Source of the DNA: Alphaproteobacteria bacterium
GTDB lineage: Bacteria > Pseudomonadota > Alphaproteobacteria > UBA8366 > Aestuariispiraceae
Reading direction: 5' to 3'
NCBI GenBank assembly: GCA_033344895.1
Contig: JAWPMN010000001.1
Span: 2,097,501 to 2,161,500 of the forward strand
Length of the DNA: 64,000 nt
Below, in pieces: positions 18,817 to 28,831 of the stretch. Below the pieces are notes generated by a model. That model saw only the letters and a list, made by a program, of their open reading frames with translations, did no database searches and was not told where the DNA came from. The position numbers were made by a program, and so were the translations under genes. Within the stretch, counting starts at the first letter, position 1. Every line of letters begins with the position of its first letter.

Positions 18817-19832
18817 CCGAAGCGGCAGACGACCTTGCCGTAATGGCCGCCTTTCAGCAGCCGTTCCAATGCGCCGGGAAGGTCCTCGAACTCGAACCGG
18901 TTGTCGTCCAGCACCGGGCGGGTTTCATGCAGCGCCATCGCCGCAACCATATCCTCGAACATTCTCAGGCTGCCGCAGGTGACGCCCTGAAGCCGGACAT
19001 TCTGGGTGACGACCCGACCGAGCGGGATAGCCGGCACCGATCCGCCGAGAACGCCGATCAGACTGATCGTGCCGCTGGGTCGAATGGCGGCCACGGACTT
19101 TTCCAGTGTGCCGCCGCCGCCGATATCGACGATGTGGTCCAGGCCACGACCGCCGGTCAGGCGGCGCGTCGCCTTGTGCCAGTCGGGATCGGTCGAGTAG
19201 TTGATCGCATGATCGACACCCAGCGGTCGGGCCCGTTCCAGCTTCTCGTCGCTGGAGGAAATCAGGACGACTTCCGCCCCCTGCATCTTGGCGAACTGCA
19301 ATGCGAACAGGGAGACGCCTCCGGTACCCTGGATCAGTACCGTGTCGCCCGCCTTGACCCGTCCCTGCTCGACGACGGCGTTCCAGGCCGTCACGGCGGC
19401 GCAGGGCAGGGTGGCCGCCTCTTCCGGTGACATATGCGGCGGCGCTTTCACCACGCAATTTGCGGGGATGGCCATGAGTTCACACATTGTCCCGTCCAGC
19501 GGACCGCCATGCCCGCCCTCCATGGACCGTTCGCCGATCTGACCATCCTGCCAGGTGCGGCTGAAGTTCGGGCAGACCCTGTCGCCGACCTCGAAACCCT
19601 TCACCCTCTCTCCCATGGCGATGATCGTTCCGGCCCCGTCGCAAAGCGGTATCAGCGGTGGATTGCCGCCTCGCCGTCCGTATCCGCCCTGCATCAGGAT
19701 CGCATCCCGGGGATTGATCGCCACAGCCTCCATCCGGATCAGAACCTCGTCCGGACCGGGCTCCGGGTCAGGCAGGTCGACCGGCCGGATGTTGTCCAAT
19801 CCCCAGTCGTTTTCCAGGCGCATCGCTTTCAC
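18813..19832 (-). CDS. Zinc-independent alcohol dehydrogenase/quinone oxidoreductase
   Basis: Encodes about 339 residues from GTG 19832, with GGGAG upstream; ATG 19823 is an alternative. MDR-family fold: GDRVCPNF, the Rossmann motif QGTGGVSLFALQFAK, and a C-terminal half ending CRFG. The CxH pattern of the catalytic zinc site is not obvious in the N-terminal region, favouring a quinone-oxidoreductase-like NADPH enzyme. Substrate unknown. Divergent from the GMC oxidoreductase, with about 95 bases between them. Confidence 0.85.
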   Translation of the reverse strand: MKAMRLENDWGLDNIRPVDLPDPEPGPDEVLIRMEAVAINPRDAILMQGGYGRRGGNPPLIPLCDGAGTIIAMGERVKGFEVGDRVCPNFSRTWQDGQIGERSMEGGHGGPLDGTMCELMAIPANCVVKAPPHMSPEEAATLPCAAVTAWNAVVEQGRVKAGDTVLIQGTGGVSLFALQFAKMQGAEVVLISSSDEKLERARPLGVDHAINYSTDPDWHKATRRLTGGRGLDHIVDIGGGGTLEKSVAAIRPSGTISLIGVLGGSVPAIPLGRVVTQNVRLQGVTCGSLRMFEDMVAAMALHETRPVLDDNRFEFEDLPGALERLLKGGHYGKVVCRFG

Positions 19833-19926
19833 GGTCCTACTCCCTCTTTGTCGCAGTCGCGCCATCTCGACATTTCAACGGACGCACTTCAAGCTGCGGC
19901 AACAAAAATAGTGAGGGTCCGGGGAG

Positions 19927-21519
19927 ATGGAGTTCGACTATGTCATCGTGGGCGGTGGTTCCGCCGGTTGCGTGCTGGCAAACCGCCTGACCGAGGACGG
20001 CCGCTCTACCGTGTGCCTGGTCGAGGCCGGGGGGGAGGACAGCAATCCCTGGATTCACATGCCGGCGGGTTACATCCGGACCATGGTGAACCCGGCGATC
20101 AATTGGCTGTTCGAGACGGCGCCGCATGCCGCGACGGGCAACCGGCCGCTGCCGGTACCGCGCGGAAAGGTGCTGGGCGGGTCCAGTGCGATCAACGCCA
20201 TGCTTTATGTGCGGGGGCAGGCGCGCGACTACGACACTTGGGCTCAATCGGGGTGCACCGGGTGGAGCTTTGACGACGTCCTGCCGTATTTCAAACGGGC
20301 GGAGCATCGCGAGCAGGGGCCGGATCATTGGCACGGTACCGGCGGACCCCTGAATGTCACCTACCCAACCGAACGCTATCCGATCCTGGACCGCGTCATC
20401 GATGCCGGGGGCGAGTTGGGGTATGCCACGAACCATGACTACAATGCGGAACAGCAGGCCGGCTTTTCCTATTTTCAGGTGACCCAGAAGAACGGGCGGC
20501 GCTGGAGCGTCAAGAAGGCCTATCTGGACCCCGCGCGGAATCGAGCCAATCTGACCGTCGAGACCCGGGCTATGGCGCGCCGGGTGCTGTTCGACGGGAA
20601 ACGGGCACGCGGACTGACCTATCGGAAAAATGGCCAGGACCGGACCATCCATGCCCGCAGAGAGGTGATCCTGAGCGCGGGAGGGGTCCAGTCCCCGCAA
20701 CTGCTGGAGCTCTCCGGCGTCGGCAGCGGAAAGGTTCTGCAGTCCCTTGGAATTCCCCTCGTGCACGATCTGCCGGCGGTCGGGGAGAACCTGCAGGACC
20801 ATTACGTATCGCGCCTGACCTGGCGTCTGAAGAATGCCGAAAGTCTGAACCGGCTGACGCGCGGCCTGCCGCTGATGGGCGAACTGTTCAAATACCTGCT
20901 TCGGAACCGGGGGGCGTTGACCATGCCGGCCGGAATCGTGGTCGGCTTCGCCAAAAGTCGGCCGGACCTCGATGAGCCGGATATTCAGTATCACATCGCG
21001 CATGCGACCTTTGCCGATGCCAAGAAGCGCCAGTTCCACAAGTTTCCCGGGCTGACCATCGGGCCCTGCCAGTTGCGCCCGGAAAGCAGGGGGCATGTGC
21101 ATGCCGTGTCGCCGGACCCGGATGCGGCACCGGAAATTCAGCCGAACTTCCTCGCCGATCCACTGGACGGGGAAATCCATGTTGCAGGGATGCGTCTGGC
21201 GCGCGCGCTGGCGAAAACGGAAGTGCTGTCCCCCTACATCGATTCAGAACTGACGCCCGGTCCGGATTGCGACGACGATGCGGCGCTTCTGGATTATGCC
21301 CGGGCGACCGGGGCGACCCTGTACCACCCGACCTGCACCTGCCGAATGGGCGGTGACGCGGCTTCTGTCGTCGATCCGGAACTGAGGGTGCGCGGGGTCG
21401 ATGGTCTGCGCGTTGTCGATGCCTCCATCATGCCGCGGCTGATCAGCGGCAATACGAACGCACCGACAATCATGATTGCAGAAAAGGCATCGGACATGAT
21501 CCGGGGGAAACAGGCATGA
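19927..21519 (+). CDS. GMC-family FAD oxidoreductase (choline/alcohol dehydrogenase type)
   Basis: A 530-residue GMC flavoenzyme. It has the FAD motif [13 protein letters not shown] (residues 9-21), the GMC signature [15 protein letters not shown], the second signature [15 protein letters not shown], and the C-terminal catalytic region [10 protein letters not shown] with [15 protein letters not shown]. These enzymes oxidise primary alcohols, passing electrons to a quinone or oxygen. Nothing here fixes the substrate; choline dehydrogenase would need a betaine-aldehyde partner, which is absent. It is translationally coupled to the downstream YbaK gene. Confidence 0.9.
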   Translation: MEFDYVIVGGGSAGCVLANRLTEDGRSTVCLVEAGGEDSNPWIHMPAGYIRTMVNPAINWLFETAPHAATGNRPLPVPRGKVLGGSSAINAMLYVRGQARDYDTWAQSGCTGWSFDDVLPYFKRAEHREQGPDHWHGTGGPLNVTYPTERYPILDRVIDAGGELGYATNHDYNAEQQAGFSYFQVTQKNGRRWSVKKAYLDPARNRANLTVETRAMARRVLFDGKRARGLTYRKNGQDRTIHARREVILSAGGVQSPQLLELSGVGSGKVLQSLGIPLVHDLPAVGENLQDHYVSRLTWRLKNAESLNRLTRGLPLMGELFKYLLRNRGALTMPAGIVVGFAKSRPDLDEPDIQYHIAHATFADAKKRQFHKFPGLTIGPCQLRPESRGHVHAVSPDPDAAPEIQPNFLADPLDGEIHVAGMRLARALAKTEVLSPYIDSELTPGPDCDDDAALLDYARATGATLYHPTCTCRMGGDAASVVDPELRVRGVDGLRVVDASIMPRLISGNTNAPTIMIAEKASDMIRGKQA

Positions 21520-21992
21520 AACGGGCGACCGGCAAGACGGCCATGCGGGTTCAGGCGGTTCTGGGCGACGCGTTCGAGGTCCTGGAATTCGAGACCAGCA
21601 CCGCCACCTCGGATCAGGCCGCGGCCGCGATCGGCTGCGAGGTTGCACAGATCGCGAAATCCCTGGTCTTCCAGGGCAAGGGCAGCGGCGACGCGATCAT
21701 GGTCATCGCCAGCGGTATCAACCGCGTGGATGAGAAGAAACTGAAGGACCTCGTCGGCGAGAAGATACGCCGTCCGGACGCCGATTTCGTCCGGGAGGTC
21801 ACCGGCTATGCGATTGGCGGGGTGTCGCCGGTCGGGCATGCGACGGCAATGCGGATCTATCTGGATGAGGATCTGAAGGCCTATTCCGAAATCTGGGCGG
21901 CTGCCGGTGCGCCGAACGCGGTCTTTCGGCTGACACCGGACGATTTGGCGCGCCTGACCGGCGGGGAATACGCCGATCTGGCAAAGCGTTAG
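21516..21992 (+). CDS. YbaK/ProX-family aminoacyl-tRNA deacylase
   Basis: A 158-residue YbaK/EbsC fold protein with the conserved catalytic lysine in [10 protein letters not shown], the GGVSPVGH loop and the family's C-terminal [14 protein letters not shown]. Members hydrolyse misacylated tRNA such as Cys-tRNA(Pro) or Ala-tRNA(Pro). The ATG overlaps the GMC oxidoreductase stop (ATGA), a curious partnership that probably reflects chance operon assembly. Confidence 0.9.
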   Translation: MKRATGKTAMRVQAVLGDAFEVLEFETSTATSDQAAAAIGCEVAQIAKSLVFQGKGSGDAIMVIASGINRVDEKKLKDLVGEKIRRPDADFVREVTGYAIGGVSPVGHATAMRIYLDEDLKAYSEIWAAAGAPNAVFRLTPDDLARLTGGEYADLAKR

Positions 21993-22024
21993 GTCCGGAA
22001 CGGACAGCCTGCGCCGATCCTGGT

Positions 22025-24742
22025 CTAGTCTGAAGCCCGGTCCTGAAGCGGCAAGGTTACCTTGAACTGTGCGCCGCCGCTTGGCCGTTCCGCCAGCAGT
22101 TCCAGATTGCCGCGCAACCGCTGCATGATCTGCCAGCTGATGGCGAGGCCAAGCCCGGTGCCCGAGCGTCCGTCCTTGGACTGGCGCCAGCCGCGAGAGA
22201 ATTTCTGGAAGATTCGTTCCCGGTCCTGCGGAAGGATCCCGCCCCCGTTGTCTTCGACATAAAGGCAGTAGCGGTTTCCCTCGATGGCGCTGCGGACGGT
22301 AACGACCGGGGTCTCCGCAGTATTGTACTTGATCGCGTTGGTGATCAGGTTGAGATAGACCTGTCGCAGCCGATCGTCGTCTGCCTCGATGATTGCGCCG
22401 CGGGCGTCGTCCTGGAACGCCAACTCTACATTCGTCTGCGACGCCAACCCCTGGCACGTGGCGATCGCGCGCTCCAGCGTCTCGGACGCATTGATGCGTT
22501 GCAACTCCCAGGTCGCCTGCTCTCCCTCCAGCCGGGCCAAGTCCAGAATTTCATCCAGAAGCCGCGTCAGGCGCTGGCTTTCCTCCAGGATGATCCCGGT
22601 GAAGCGTTTGGTTTCCTTCTCGTCCATATCGGGCGTATCCAGAAGGATCTGTGCGAAGGAGCGGATTGAAGTCATCGGCGTGCGCAACTCATGACTGACC
22701 TGACTCAGGAAGTCATCCTTCTGAACGTCAAGTTGCTTCAACCGTTCATTCGCGTCGCGCAATTGCCGCGCCGTCTGCTGCAGCTGGTGGGATTTGACCT
22801 CCAACTGGCGGCTGTAGTCGATCACCTGCTGGGTCTCGTCGACGATCTTCATCAGTTCGTCCAGGCTGATCGTCTCGCCCTTGACCACCTGCAGGATCAT
22901 CGCACGGGCGGTCGCAGCCCCGACGCTGCCCGCCAGTTCGCGTTCCAGATGGCCGATGAACTCGTCATCGGCACGCGGCAGGTGGCCCGGCACCCCCTGG
23001 TTCTGGGCGAACTCGCTGAACACCCGATAGGCGGACTCCGTGCCCAGAATGCGCTGGGCGACGACGAAAAGGTCGTTGCTGGCGGCGTAACGGCGGATGA
23101 AGCGTGCCTCATTGTCCGCCGGGGTGCGGAAGACATCGATGAACAATGCCCCCTGCAGCCGTTCCAGTGGTTTCGGGTCGAAGATCAGCGAGACAATGAC
23201 GAAAATCAGCGTGTTCAGGCACAGGCTCCAGAACAGGGCGTGGACCAGAGAATCCATGCCGTCCATGCCGAACAATGATTCCGGACGCAGGTAGCTCAAA
23301 CCCCAGGGCCCGTTCTCGATCACGGAAAGCGGCAGCAGGAACTCGCCCTGGAAACTGGGCAGGAACAGCGTGTAGAGCCAGATCAGGAACCCGGCCAGCA
23401 GCCCTGCAAAGGCTCCCTTGGCGGAGGCCTGTCGCCAGTACAGCCCGCCGATGATGCTGGGCAGGAACTGGGCGACCCCGACAAAGGCGATCAGGCCGAT
23501 CGCCGCCAGGGCGTCGGATTTCGCGCTGAGACGGAAGTAGACAAAGCCCAGCAGCAGGACCAGACAGATGCTGGTGCGCCGACTGATCAGCAGAAGCCGC
23601 CGCACATCGCCGCTCGCCTTCATCTCCACCCAGGGCAGGCGCAACGCCAGCGGCATGACGACGTGGTTCGACACCATGGTCGACAATGCGATGCAGGCGA
23701 CGATGACCATCGAGGTGGCGGAGGAGAAACCGCCCAGAAAGGCGATCAGTGCCAGAAGATCCTGGTTCATTGCCATGGGCAATGTCAGGACGAACATGTC
23801 CGGATTTGCGGTCTCCGGCAGGAAGGTCAGGCCGCCAATCGCAATGGGCAGGACAAAGAGGCTGATCAGCAGCAGATACAGCGGGAACATCCAGGATGCG
23901 GTGTAGAGATGCCGCTCATCCGCATTTTCCACCACGGTTACCTGGAACTGACGCGGCAGGCAGATGACCGCCGTGGCCGCCAGGAAGGTCAGCGTGATCC
24001 AGCGCGGGCCGAACACTTCCTCGGTGTTCAGCAGCCCCGGCGGCGCCAGCGAGAAGATTTCGGACGGACCGTCCGCCAGATAGAAGACGACGAACAATCC
24101 GACCGCGATCAGGGCGAAGAGCTTCACCAGCGCCTCCAGGGCGATGGCGGCCACGACGCCGTGGTGGCGCTCGTTCGCGTCGATGTTTCGGGTACCGAAC
24201 ACGATGGTGAAAACCGCCATGCCGGCGGCGATCCAGAACGCCATCGTGTAATCCGGATCGGCAAAGACAGGTTGATCCGGATTGGCGAAACCGCCGCCGC
24301 TGATGACCTGGAAACTGGTCGTCACGGCCTTGAGCTGCAGCGCGATGTAGGGGGTCGAGCCGACGATGGCGATCAGGGTAACCAGCACGGCGAGGCTTTC
24401 GCCCTTGCCGTATCGCGACGAGATCAGGTCCGCGATCGAGGTGATCCGGTGCACCCGGCCGATCCGCACGAGCTTGCGAAGCAGGAACCAGAAGCCGATG
24501 AAGACAATGGTCGGCCCGGTATAGATCGTGATGAATTCCATGCCGCTGCGCACGGCCGACCCGACCGCCCCGTAGAAGGTCCACGACGTGCAGTAGACGG
24601 AAATCGACAAGGTGTAGATGATCGGCGACTGAAACAGGCCCAGTTGACCGGCGCGGGCGCGCTTGTCACCCAGATAGGCGACAAAGAACAGCAGGGCGAC
24701 ATAGCCCAGTGAAACGGCGAAGACGAGATTGGCGGAAAGCAT
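22025..24742 (-). CDS. cbrA: CbrA-like sensor kinase with Na+/solute symporter domain
   Basis: A 905-residue fusion. Residues 1-500 hold about 13 helices of the sodium:solute symporter family. A STAC-type linker follows (FVVAQRILGTESAYRVFSEF region), then a coiled coil (LEVKSHQLQQTARQLRDAN). The histidine kinase core has the H-box QVSHELRTPM with H684, the N-box NLITNAIKYN, and the G-box GRSGTGLGLAI. CbrA in Pseudomonas senses nutrient state, controls carbon-nitrogen balance and pairs with the NtrC-type CbrB. No CbrB is nearby; instead a CheY-like receiver and a small membrane protein are co-oriented just upstream. There is no PAS domain. Confidence 0.88.
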   Translation of the reverse strand: MLSANLVFAVSLGYVALLFFVAYLGDKRARAGQLGLFQSPIIYTLSISVYCTSWTFYGAVGSAVRSGMEFITIYTGPTIVFIGFWFLLRKLVRIGRVHRITSIADLISSRYGKGESLAVLVTLIAIVGSTPYIALQLKAVTTSFQVISGGGFANPDQPVFADPDYTMAFWIAAGMAVFTIVFGTRNIDANERHHGVVAAIALEALVKLFALIAVGLFVVFYLADGPSEIFSLAPPGLLNTEEVFGPRWITLTFLAATAVICLPRQFQVTVVENADERHLYTASWMFPLYLLLISLFVLPIAIGGLTFLPETANPDMFVLTLPMAMNQDLLALIAFLGGFSSATSMVIVACIALSTMVSNHVVMPLALRLPWVEMKASGDVRRLLLISRRTSICLVLLLGFVYFRLSAKSDALAAIGLIAFVGVAQFLPSIIGGLYWRQASAKGAFAGLLAGFLIWLYTLFLPSFQGEFLLPLSVIENGPWGLSYLRPESLFGMDGMDSLVHALFWSLCLNTLIFVIVSLIFDPKPLERLQGALFIDVFRTPADNEARFIRRYAASNDLFVVAQRILGTESAYRVFSEFAQNQGVPGHLPRADDEFIGHLERELAGSVGAATARAMILQVVKGETISLDELMKIVDETQQVIDYSRQLEVKSHQLQQTARQLRDANERLKQLDVQKDDFLSQVSHELRTPMTSIRSFAQILLDTPDMDEKETKRFTGIILEESQRLTRLLDEILDLARLEGEQATWELQRINASETLERAIATCQGLASQTNVELAFQDDARGAIIEADDDRLRQVYLNLITNAIKYNTAETPVVTVRSAIEGNRYCLYVEDNGGGILPQDRERIFQKFSRGWRQSKDGRSGTGLGLAISWQIMQRLRGNLELLAERPSGGAQFKVTLPLQDRASD

Positions 24743-24763
24743 CGCGCGGGTCCGGGGCCGCCG

Positions 24764-25033
24764 TCAGGGCGGCAGGTCCTTGCCGTCGATGCGGAAGGCG
24801 TCTTCGTGATCCGGCGTGTCGAGACGTCGGGAGTTCCAGGCGGTCAGGGCGACCGCGGCGATCCAGATTCCGAACAGGTAGACCACGACGGCGGGAATGC
24901 CGAAAATGCTGCCGGCCCCGGATGCGATGTGAATCAGGGGCGGCATAATCAGGAAGGTACAGACAACCGGAATAACGACGGCGATATCGCGCGCCTTTCG
25001 AATGGTGGAGGCAGATCGAACGCTTCGCCTCAT
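24764..25033 (-). CDS. Small two-helix membrane protein
   Basis: An 89-residue protein with two hydrophobic segments (about residues 18-40 and 45-66). Its start overlaps the CheY-like gene's stop, and its end lies 21 bases before the CbrA-like start, so all three are one operon. Analogous small membrane proteins precede symporter-kinase genes and symporters; a partner subunit of the kinase's transporter domain is a reasonable guess. No family assigned. Confidence 0.8.
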   Translation of the reverse strand: MRRSVRSASTIRKARDIAVVIPVVCTFLIMPPLIHIASGAGSIFGIPAVVVYLFGIWIAAVALTAWNSRRLDTPDHEDAFRIDGKDLPP

Positions 25034-25401
25034 CCGCCGGCCAGCTCCCGTACCGTGTCGATGATATGCTGGTTTGAGAAGGGCTTGGTGACGAAGGCGT
25101 CGGCGCCGATTTCTTCGGCCATGCGCCGGTCCTGACTCTGCCCCTTCGCGGTCAGGATGATTATTGGAATCGATTTGAGTTCGGCGTCGGACCGAACTGT
25201 TTTCAGGACTTCGAAACCGTTCATCTTCGGCAGCATGACATCCAGGATCACCACGTCGGGGCGATCGCCGCGGATGCTGTTCAGTGCCGATTCCCCATCA
25301 GGTGCGGAGGCCACATCACAGCCCGATCGGCTCAGGATGAAGCTCAGCGACTCGACGATGTTCGGTTCGTCCTCCGCGATCAGAACCCGCGTCGGCACGG
25401 C
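25030..25401 (-). CDS. Single-domain CheY-like response regulator
   Basis: Encodes 123 residues. The GTG at 25401 is chosen because GGGAGGGA sits about six bases upstream; an ATG at 25422 is also in frame. It carries the receiver acidic pair (E9, D10), the phospho-acceptor D53 in ILDVMLPKM, Thr in ILTAKGQ and Lys in VTKPF. There is no output domain, so it works by protein contact. It is the first gene of the operon with the small membrane protein and the CbrA-like kinase. Confidence 0.88.
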   Translation of the reverse strand, partial: AVPTRVLIAEDEPNIVESLSFILSRSGCDVASAPDGESALNSIRGDRPDVVILDVMLPKMNGFEVLKTVRSDAELKSIPIIILTAKGQSQDRRMAEEIGADAFVTKPFSNQHIIDTVRELAGG

Positions 25402-25497
25402 CGTTCCCTCCCAGACATTCATCGCGTGTCGATTTTTCTCGACTTATTGAAGCGACCGTACCCCTGGGTCTTTCTCGACGCAATGGGCTCAATGGCG

Positions 25498-27168
25498 TTA
25501 CATCGCCGCAGCATCCTGGATCGGGGCCTCCTCTCGGTAGATGCAGGCGCGCCGCGCGCACAAGCGACAGCTCGGCCCGACCGGGACCGTCAGTCCGGAC
25601 GCCGTCAGGTCGAGGCCGTCGGCATAGATGGTCCGGTCCGCATAGAGCGCGTCGCAGGCGATCATCACGCTGACCAGGTGCCGAGGCGCGTTGAAACGGT
25701 ACTGCACCTTTCCTTGCGCCCGGGCGACGAACAGGAAACGTTCGCCGTTGGGAAACTCGGCGATTTGCCGACAGATCGCACCGGGAGTCTGGAATGCATT
25801 GTAGACGGCCCAGAGCGGACAAGCGTTGCCGTATCGCGGCAATGGCAGTCGGGACAGTGGCATGCGTTTGGTGACGAAACCTGCCGGATCCGTTCGCATG
25901 AAGGCGAAAGGCACGCCCTCCGATCCCGGACGCTTCAGTGAAACCAGCCGGTGGCAGACCTGTTCGAAGCTGGCGCCAAACTTTCGGGCCAGGAACTCAA
26001 CGTCGTAGCGCGCGTCTTCCGCCGCTGTCCTGAACGCGTCATAGGGCATCAGCAGGCAGGCGGCGGCGTAGGAAGCCATGGCGCCGGCGGCCCTTTCACG
26101 GGATTCCGCGCTGCGCAGCAGCGGCGATAGCTTCGCCAGCCCCCGGATCGTGTCCCCAAGCCGCAGCCTGCAGACCAGTCGGGCGAGCTGGAACCGGCAG
26201 GTGGATCCGGCCGCACTCTCCAGAATGCTGAAGACACGAGCTTCCGCGTCGTAGTGAACTTGGTTCCACAGCTTCTCCAGATCCATACCGGCTTCGCGCA
26301 CGAAGCGCACGGTCACGCCGAGGCGCCGGTCTAGATAGTCGATCAGCCTCGAATCCGACGGTGGGCCGAAAGGGTCGACTTCCCCGCTTAACGCGGTGGC
26401 GGCGTCTTCCAGCTCGGCAATGTAATTGTCGCAGGCCACGATGAAGTCGTCGACTTCCTCCGCCGGGGTCATGGCGGCGGTGTCGGTATCGGCTGTATCG
26501 AAAAACTGTGCGATGCCTTCGGCGATGCCGGACAGGTTGGTGCTTTCCTTGAACAATACCGACTGGAATCGTGACCGTTCCGGCTCATTCAGGTCCGGCA
26601 CGGTTTCCAGGATCTCCGCCGCGGAGCGGATGGCGGTGATCTTGGTCAGCATGGTGTGCACCGCATCGCCCAGATAGGGGTCCTGATTGAGCCTGTCGGA
26701 CAGGGCGGCGACGGTCTGACTTCTGTTCATATAGGCCCGGTACAGGGCGACGATGGCCTGGGCCCATTCCGGGGATCGGGCCACCAGATCGGAGGCGGTG
26801 GCGTCGAGATTGAAGTTGCGCAGAACCGGGTCTCCAGCCAGTTCGCGCAGCTCCTGCGCCAGGCGACGTTCGGATTCCCCGTCGAGCCATTCCACATCGA
26901 CTTTCAGCAGTTGCGCCAGTCCAGGCATCAGGCGCGAGGCGATGTTTCTCTTGTTCCGTTCGATCAGGTTCAGATAGGAGGCGGAGATGCCAAGACGTTC
27001 CGCGAGTTCGGTCTGAGTCATGCCGAGTTTCGTGCGTCGGTCGCGGATCTTCAGGCCAATCGCGGCCTGGCCGCCGGGGCGGGAAATTTCTGCGCCCCTT
27101 CCGGTCTGGCGGCGAGGCGGTCGGGCCGCGGCGGCAGGTTGGGGATGATTTTCGGCCTTTTCGTTCAT
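25498..27168 (-). CDS. XRE-family regulator of the ScfR/PccR (short-chain fatty acyl) type
   Basis: A 556-residue regulator. After a low-complexity basic N-terminus, an XRE helix-turn-helix lies at about residues 40-95 (MTQTELAERLGISASYLNLI). The middle holds an IrrE/ImmA-like region (ERAAGAMASYAAACLLMP) with no HExxH, followed by the DUF2083-like C-terminus ending CRLCARRACIYRE, a conserved cysteine cluster. Homologues include RamB, PccR and MccR, which control propionyl-CoA and glyoxylate metabolism and bind TTTGCAAA-like repeats. It is divergent from the ABC transporter, with a TTTACAAA tandem repeat between them, so it likely regulates the transporter or itself. Confidence 0.85.
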   Translation of the reverse strand: MNEKAENHPQPAAAARPPRRQTGRGAEISRPGGQAAIGLKIRDRRTKLGMTQTELAERLGISASYLNLIERNKRNIASRLMPGLAQLLKVDVEWLDGESERRLAQELRELAGDPVLRNFNLDATASDLVARSPEWAQAIVALYRAYMNRSQTVAALSDRLNQDPYLGDAVHTMLTKITAIRSAAEILETVPDLNEPERSRFQSVLFKESTNLSGIAEGIAQFFDTADTDTAAMTPAEEVDDFIVACDNYIAELEDAATALSGEVDPFGPPSDSRLIDYLDRRLGVTVRFVREAGMDLEKLWNQVHYDAEARVFSILESAAGSTCRFQLARLVCRLRLGDTIRGLAKLSPLLRSAESRERAAGAMASYAAACLLMPYDAFRTAAEDARYDVEFLARKFGASFEQVCHRLVSLKRPGSEGVPFAFMRTDPAGFVTKRMPLSRLPLPRYGNACPLWAVYNAFQTPGAICRQIAEFPNGERFLFVARAQGKVQYRFNAPRHLVSVMIACDALYADRTIYADGLDLTASGLTVPVGPSCRLCARRACIYREEAPIQDAAAM

Positions 27169-27228
27169 TGCGCGCGTGATCCGTAACCCGTTCGAAAATT
27201 TCGCTTTTGTGCGGTGCAGCGTAAAAAA

Positions 27229-27259
27229 TTGACAGGAAATGTTTTGTTTGATGTTTAAT
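27229..27259 (+). promoter_or_regulatory. Possible sigma-70 promoter elements
   Basis: TTGACA at 27229-27234 with TTTAAT at 27254-27259, a 19-base gap, in a very AT-rich 130-base block between the divergent regulator and the transporter operon. The spacing is longer than ideal, so this is tentative. Confidence 0.3.
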
Positions 27260-27301
27260 TTTTACAGAAAAATCGTTACATGTCAATGAGTTATTGAATT
27301 T

Positions 27302-27322
27302 TTTACAAAGTTAATTTACAAA
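27302..27322 (+). promoter_or_regulatory. Tandem TTTACAAA repeat, likely ScfR/PccR-type operator
   Basis: Two copies of TTTACAAA (27302-27309 and 27315-27322) separated by five bases. Relatives of the divergent XRE regulator are known to use two TTTGCAAA half-sites with a four-base gap. Position in front of the ABC operon supports an operator role. Confidence 0.5.
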
Positions 27323-27457
27323 TGCCTCTGCGCCCCGGTTGCGCGTCCCATTTGAGGGGCGGCCGAGGGTGCAGCCGCTCTCGGACTCGCCCGCTCACGG
27401 CAGCTCCAACGGGGGGCGGGAAAGCGAACGAGACACGATATCTAGGAGGAAACGAAC

Positions 27458-28804
27458 ATGGGTGGCTTCAAGTCCAAGATTGACCGCCGGACCCTACTTA
27501 AAGGGACGGCAGCCATGGGTGCGGCGGCATTCGCCTCTCCCTATTTCTTCACCAAGGGTGCCAGTGCGTATGTGAACGAGCCGAAAGGCAGTTCCGTTAC
27601 TTTCGGTTTCAACGTGCCGCAGACCGGTGCCTATGCCGATGAGGGCGCGGACGAACTGCGCGCGTATCAGCTCGCGGTCGAGCACCTGAACGGTGAAGGC
27701 GACGGCGGTATGCTGAACACCTTCACGTCCAAGGAGCTGAAAGGGAACGGCGTCCTGGGCAAGAAGGTCGAGTTCACCACCGGTGACACCCAGACCAAAT
27801 CGGACGCGGCGCGCGCCTCGGCCAAGCGCATGATCGAAAAAGACGGCGCCATCATGATTACCGGCGGTTCGTCCTCCGGTGTGGCGATCGCCGTGCAGTC
27901 GCTGTGTCAGGAAGCGGGGGTCATCTTCATGGCCGGCCTGACGCACTCCAATGACACGACCGGTAAGGACCGTCGTCGCAACGGCTTCCGCCACTTCTTC
28001 AACACCGAAATGTCCGGCGCCGCGCTGGGCCCGGTGATGGAAGCCAATTACGGCAACGACCGTAAGGCCTACCACCTGACCGCCGACTACACCTGGGGCT
28101 GGTCGCAGGAAGGATCGATCAAGAAGTATTCCGAAGCCATCGGCTGGGAGACGGTCAATGCCGTCCGCACGCCGCTGGGTGCCGGTGACTTCTCGCAGTA
28201 CATCACGCCGGTTCTGAACTCCGGTGCGGACGTGCTGATCCTGAACCACTACGGCAAGGATATGGTCAACTCGCTGACCCAGGCCGTGCAGTTCGGTCTG
28301 CGCGACAAGCAGGTCAACGGCAAGAACTTCGAAATCGTCGTTCCGCTGTATTCCCGCCTGATGGCCCAGGGTGCCGGTGAAAACGTGAAGGGCATCTTCG
28401 GGTCCACCAACTGGCACTGGTCGCTGCAGGATGAAGGCTCGCAGGCCTTCGTGAAGTCCTTCGGTGCGAAGTACGGCTTCCCGCCGTCACAGGCCGCGCA
28501 TACCTGCTACGTGCAGGCGCTGCTCTACGCCGATGCCGCCCAGCGTGCCGGCTCGTTCAACCCCTGCGCCATCGTCGAGGCCCTGGAAGGCTTCGAGTTC
28601 GACGGCATGGGCAACGGCCCGACGCTGTACCGCGCCGACGACCACCAGTGCTTCAAGAAGGTTCTGGTCGTGAAGGGTAACGAAAACCCGACCTCCCAGT
28701 TCGACCTTCTGGAAGTCGTTCAGGAAGTCCCGGCCGAGAAGGTCACCTACGACCCGAACGGGGATGAGTTCAAGGGCGATCTCGGGGCCTGCAACGCGGG
28801 CTAA
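27458..28804 (+). CDS. ABC transporter substrate-binding protein (branched-chain amino acid/amide type)
   Basis: A 448-residue periplasmic binding protein with a Tat-type signal (RRTLLKG, R10-R11, then a hydrophobic stretch) instead of a Sec signal. The fold is family 6 peripheral binding: FNVPQTGAYADEGADEL, ITGGSSSGVAIAVQ and FRHFFNTEMSG. Members bind branched-chain amino acids, urea, short-chain amides or aromatic acids; the ligand is not readable here. A strong AGGAGGA ribosome-binding site precedes the ATG. It is followed by two permeases and two ATPases on the same strand, after a strong hairpin. Confidence 0.9.
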   Translation: MGGFKSKIDRRTLLKGTAAMGAAAFASPYFFTKGASAYVNEPKGSSVTFGFNVPQTGAYADEGADELRAYQLAVEHLNGEGDGGMLNTFTSKELKGNGVLGKKVEFTTGDTQTKSDAARASAKRMIEKDGAIMITGGSSSGVAIAVQSLCQEAGVIFMAGLTHSNDTTGKDRRRNGFRHFFNTEMSGAALGPVMEANYGNDRKAYHLTADYTWGWSQEGSIKKYSEAIGWETVNAVRTPLGAGDFSQYITPVLNSGADVLILNHYGKDMVNSLTQAVQFGLRDKQVNGKNFEIVVPLYSRLMAQGAGENVKGIFGSTNWHWSLQDEGSQAFVKSFGAKYGFPPSQAAHTCYVQALLYADAAQRAGSFNPCAIVEALEGFEFDGMGNGPTLYRADDHQCFKKVLVVKGNENPTSQFDLLEVVQEVPAEKVTYDPNGDEFKGDLGACNAG

Positions 28805-28831
28805 GGGATCGATCCCAGAGCATTCCGGCAA

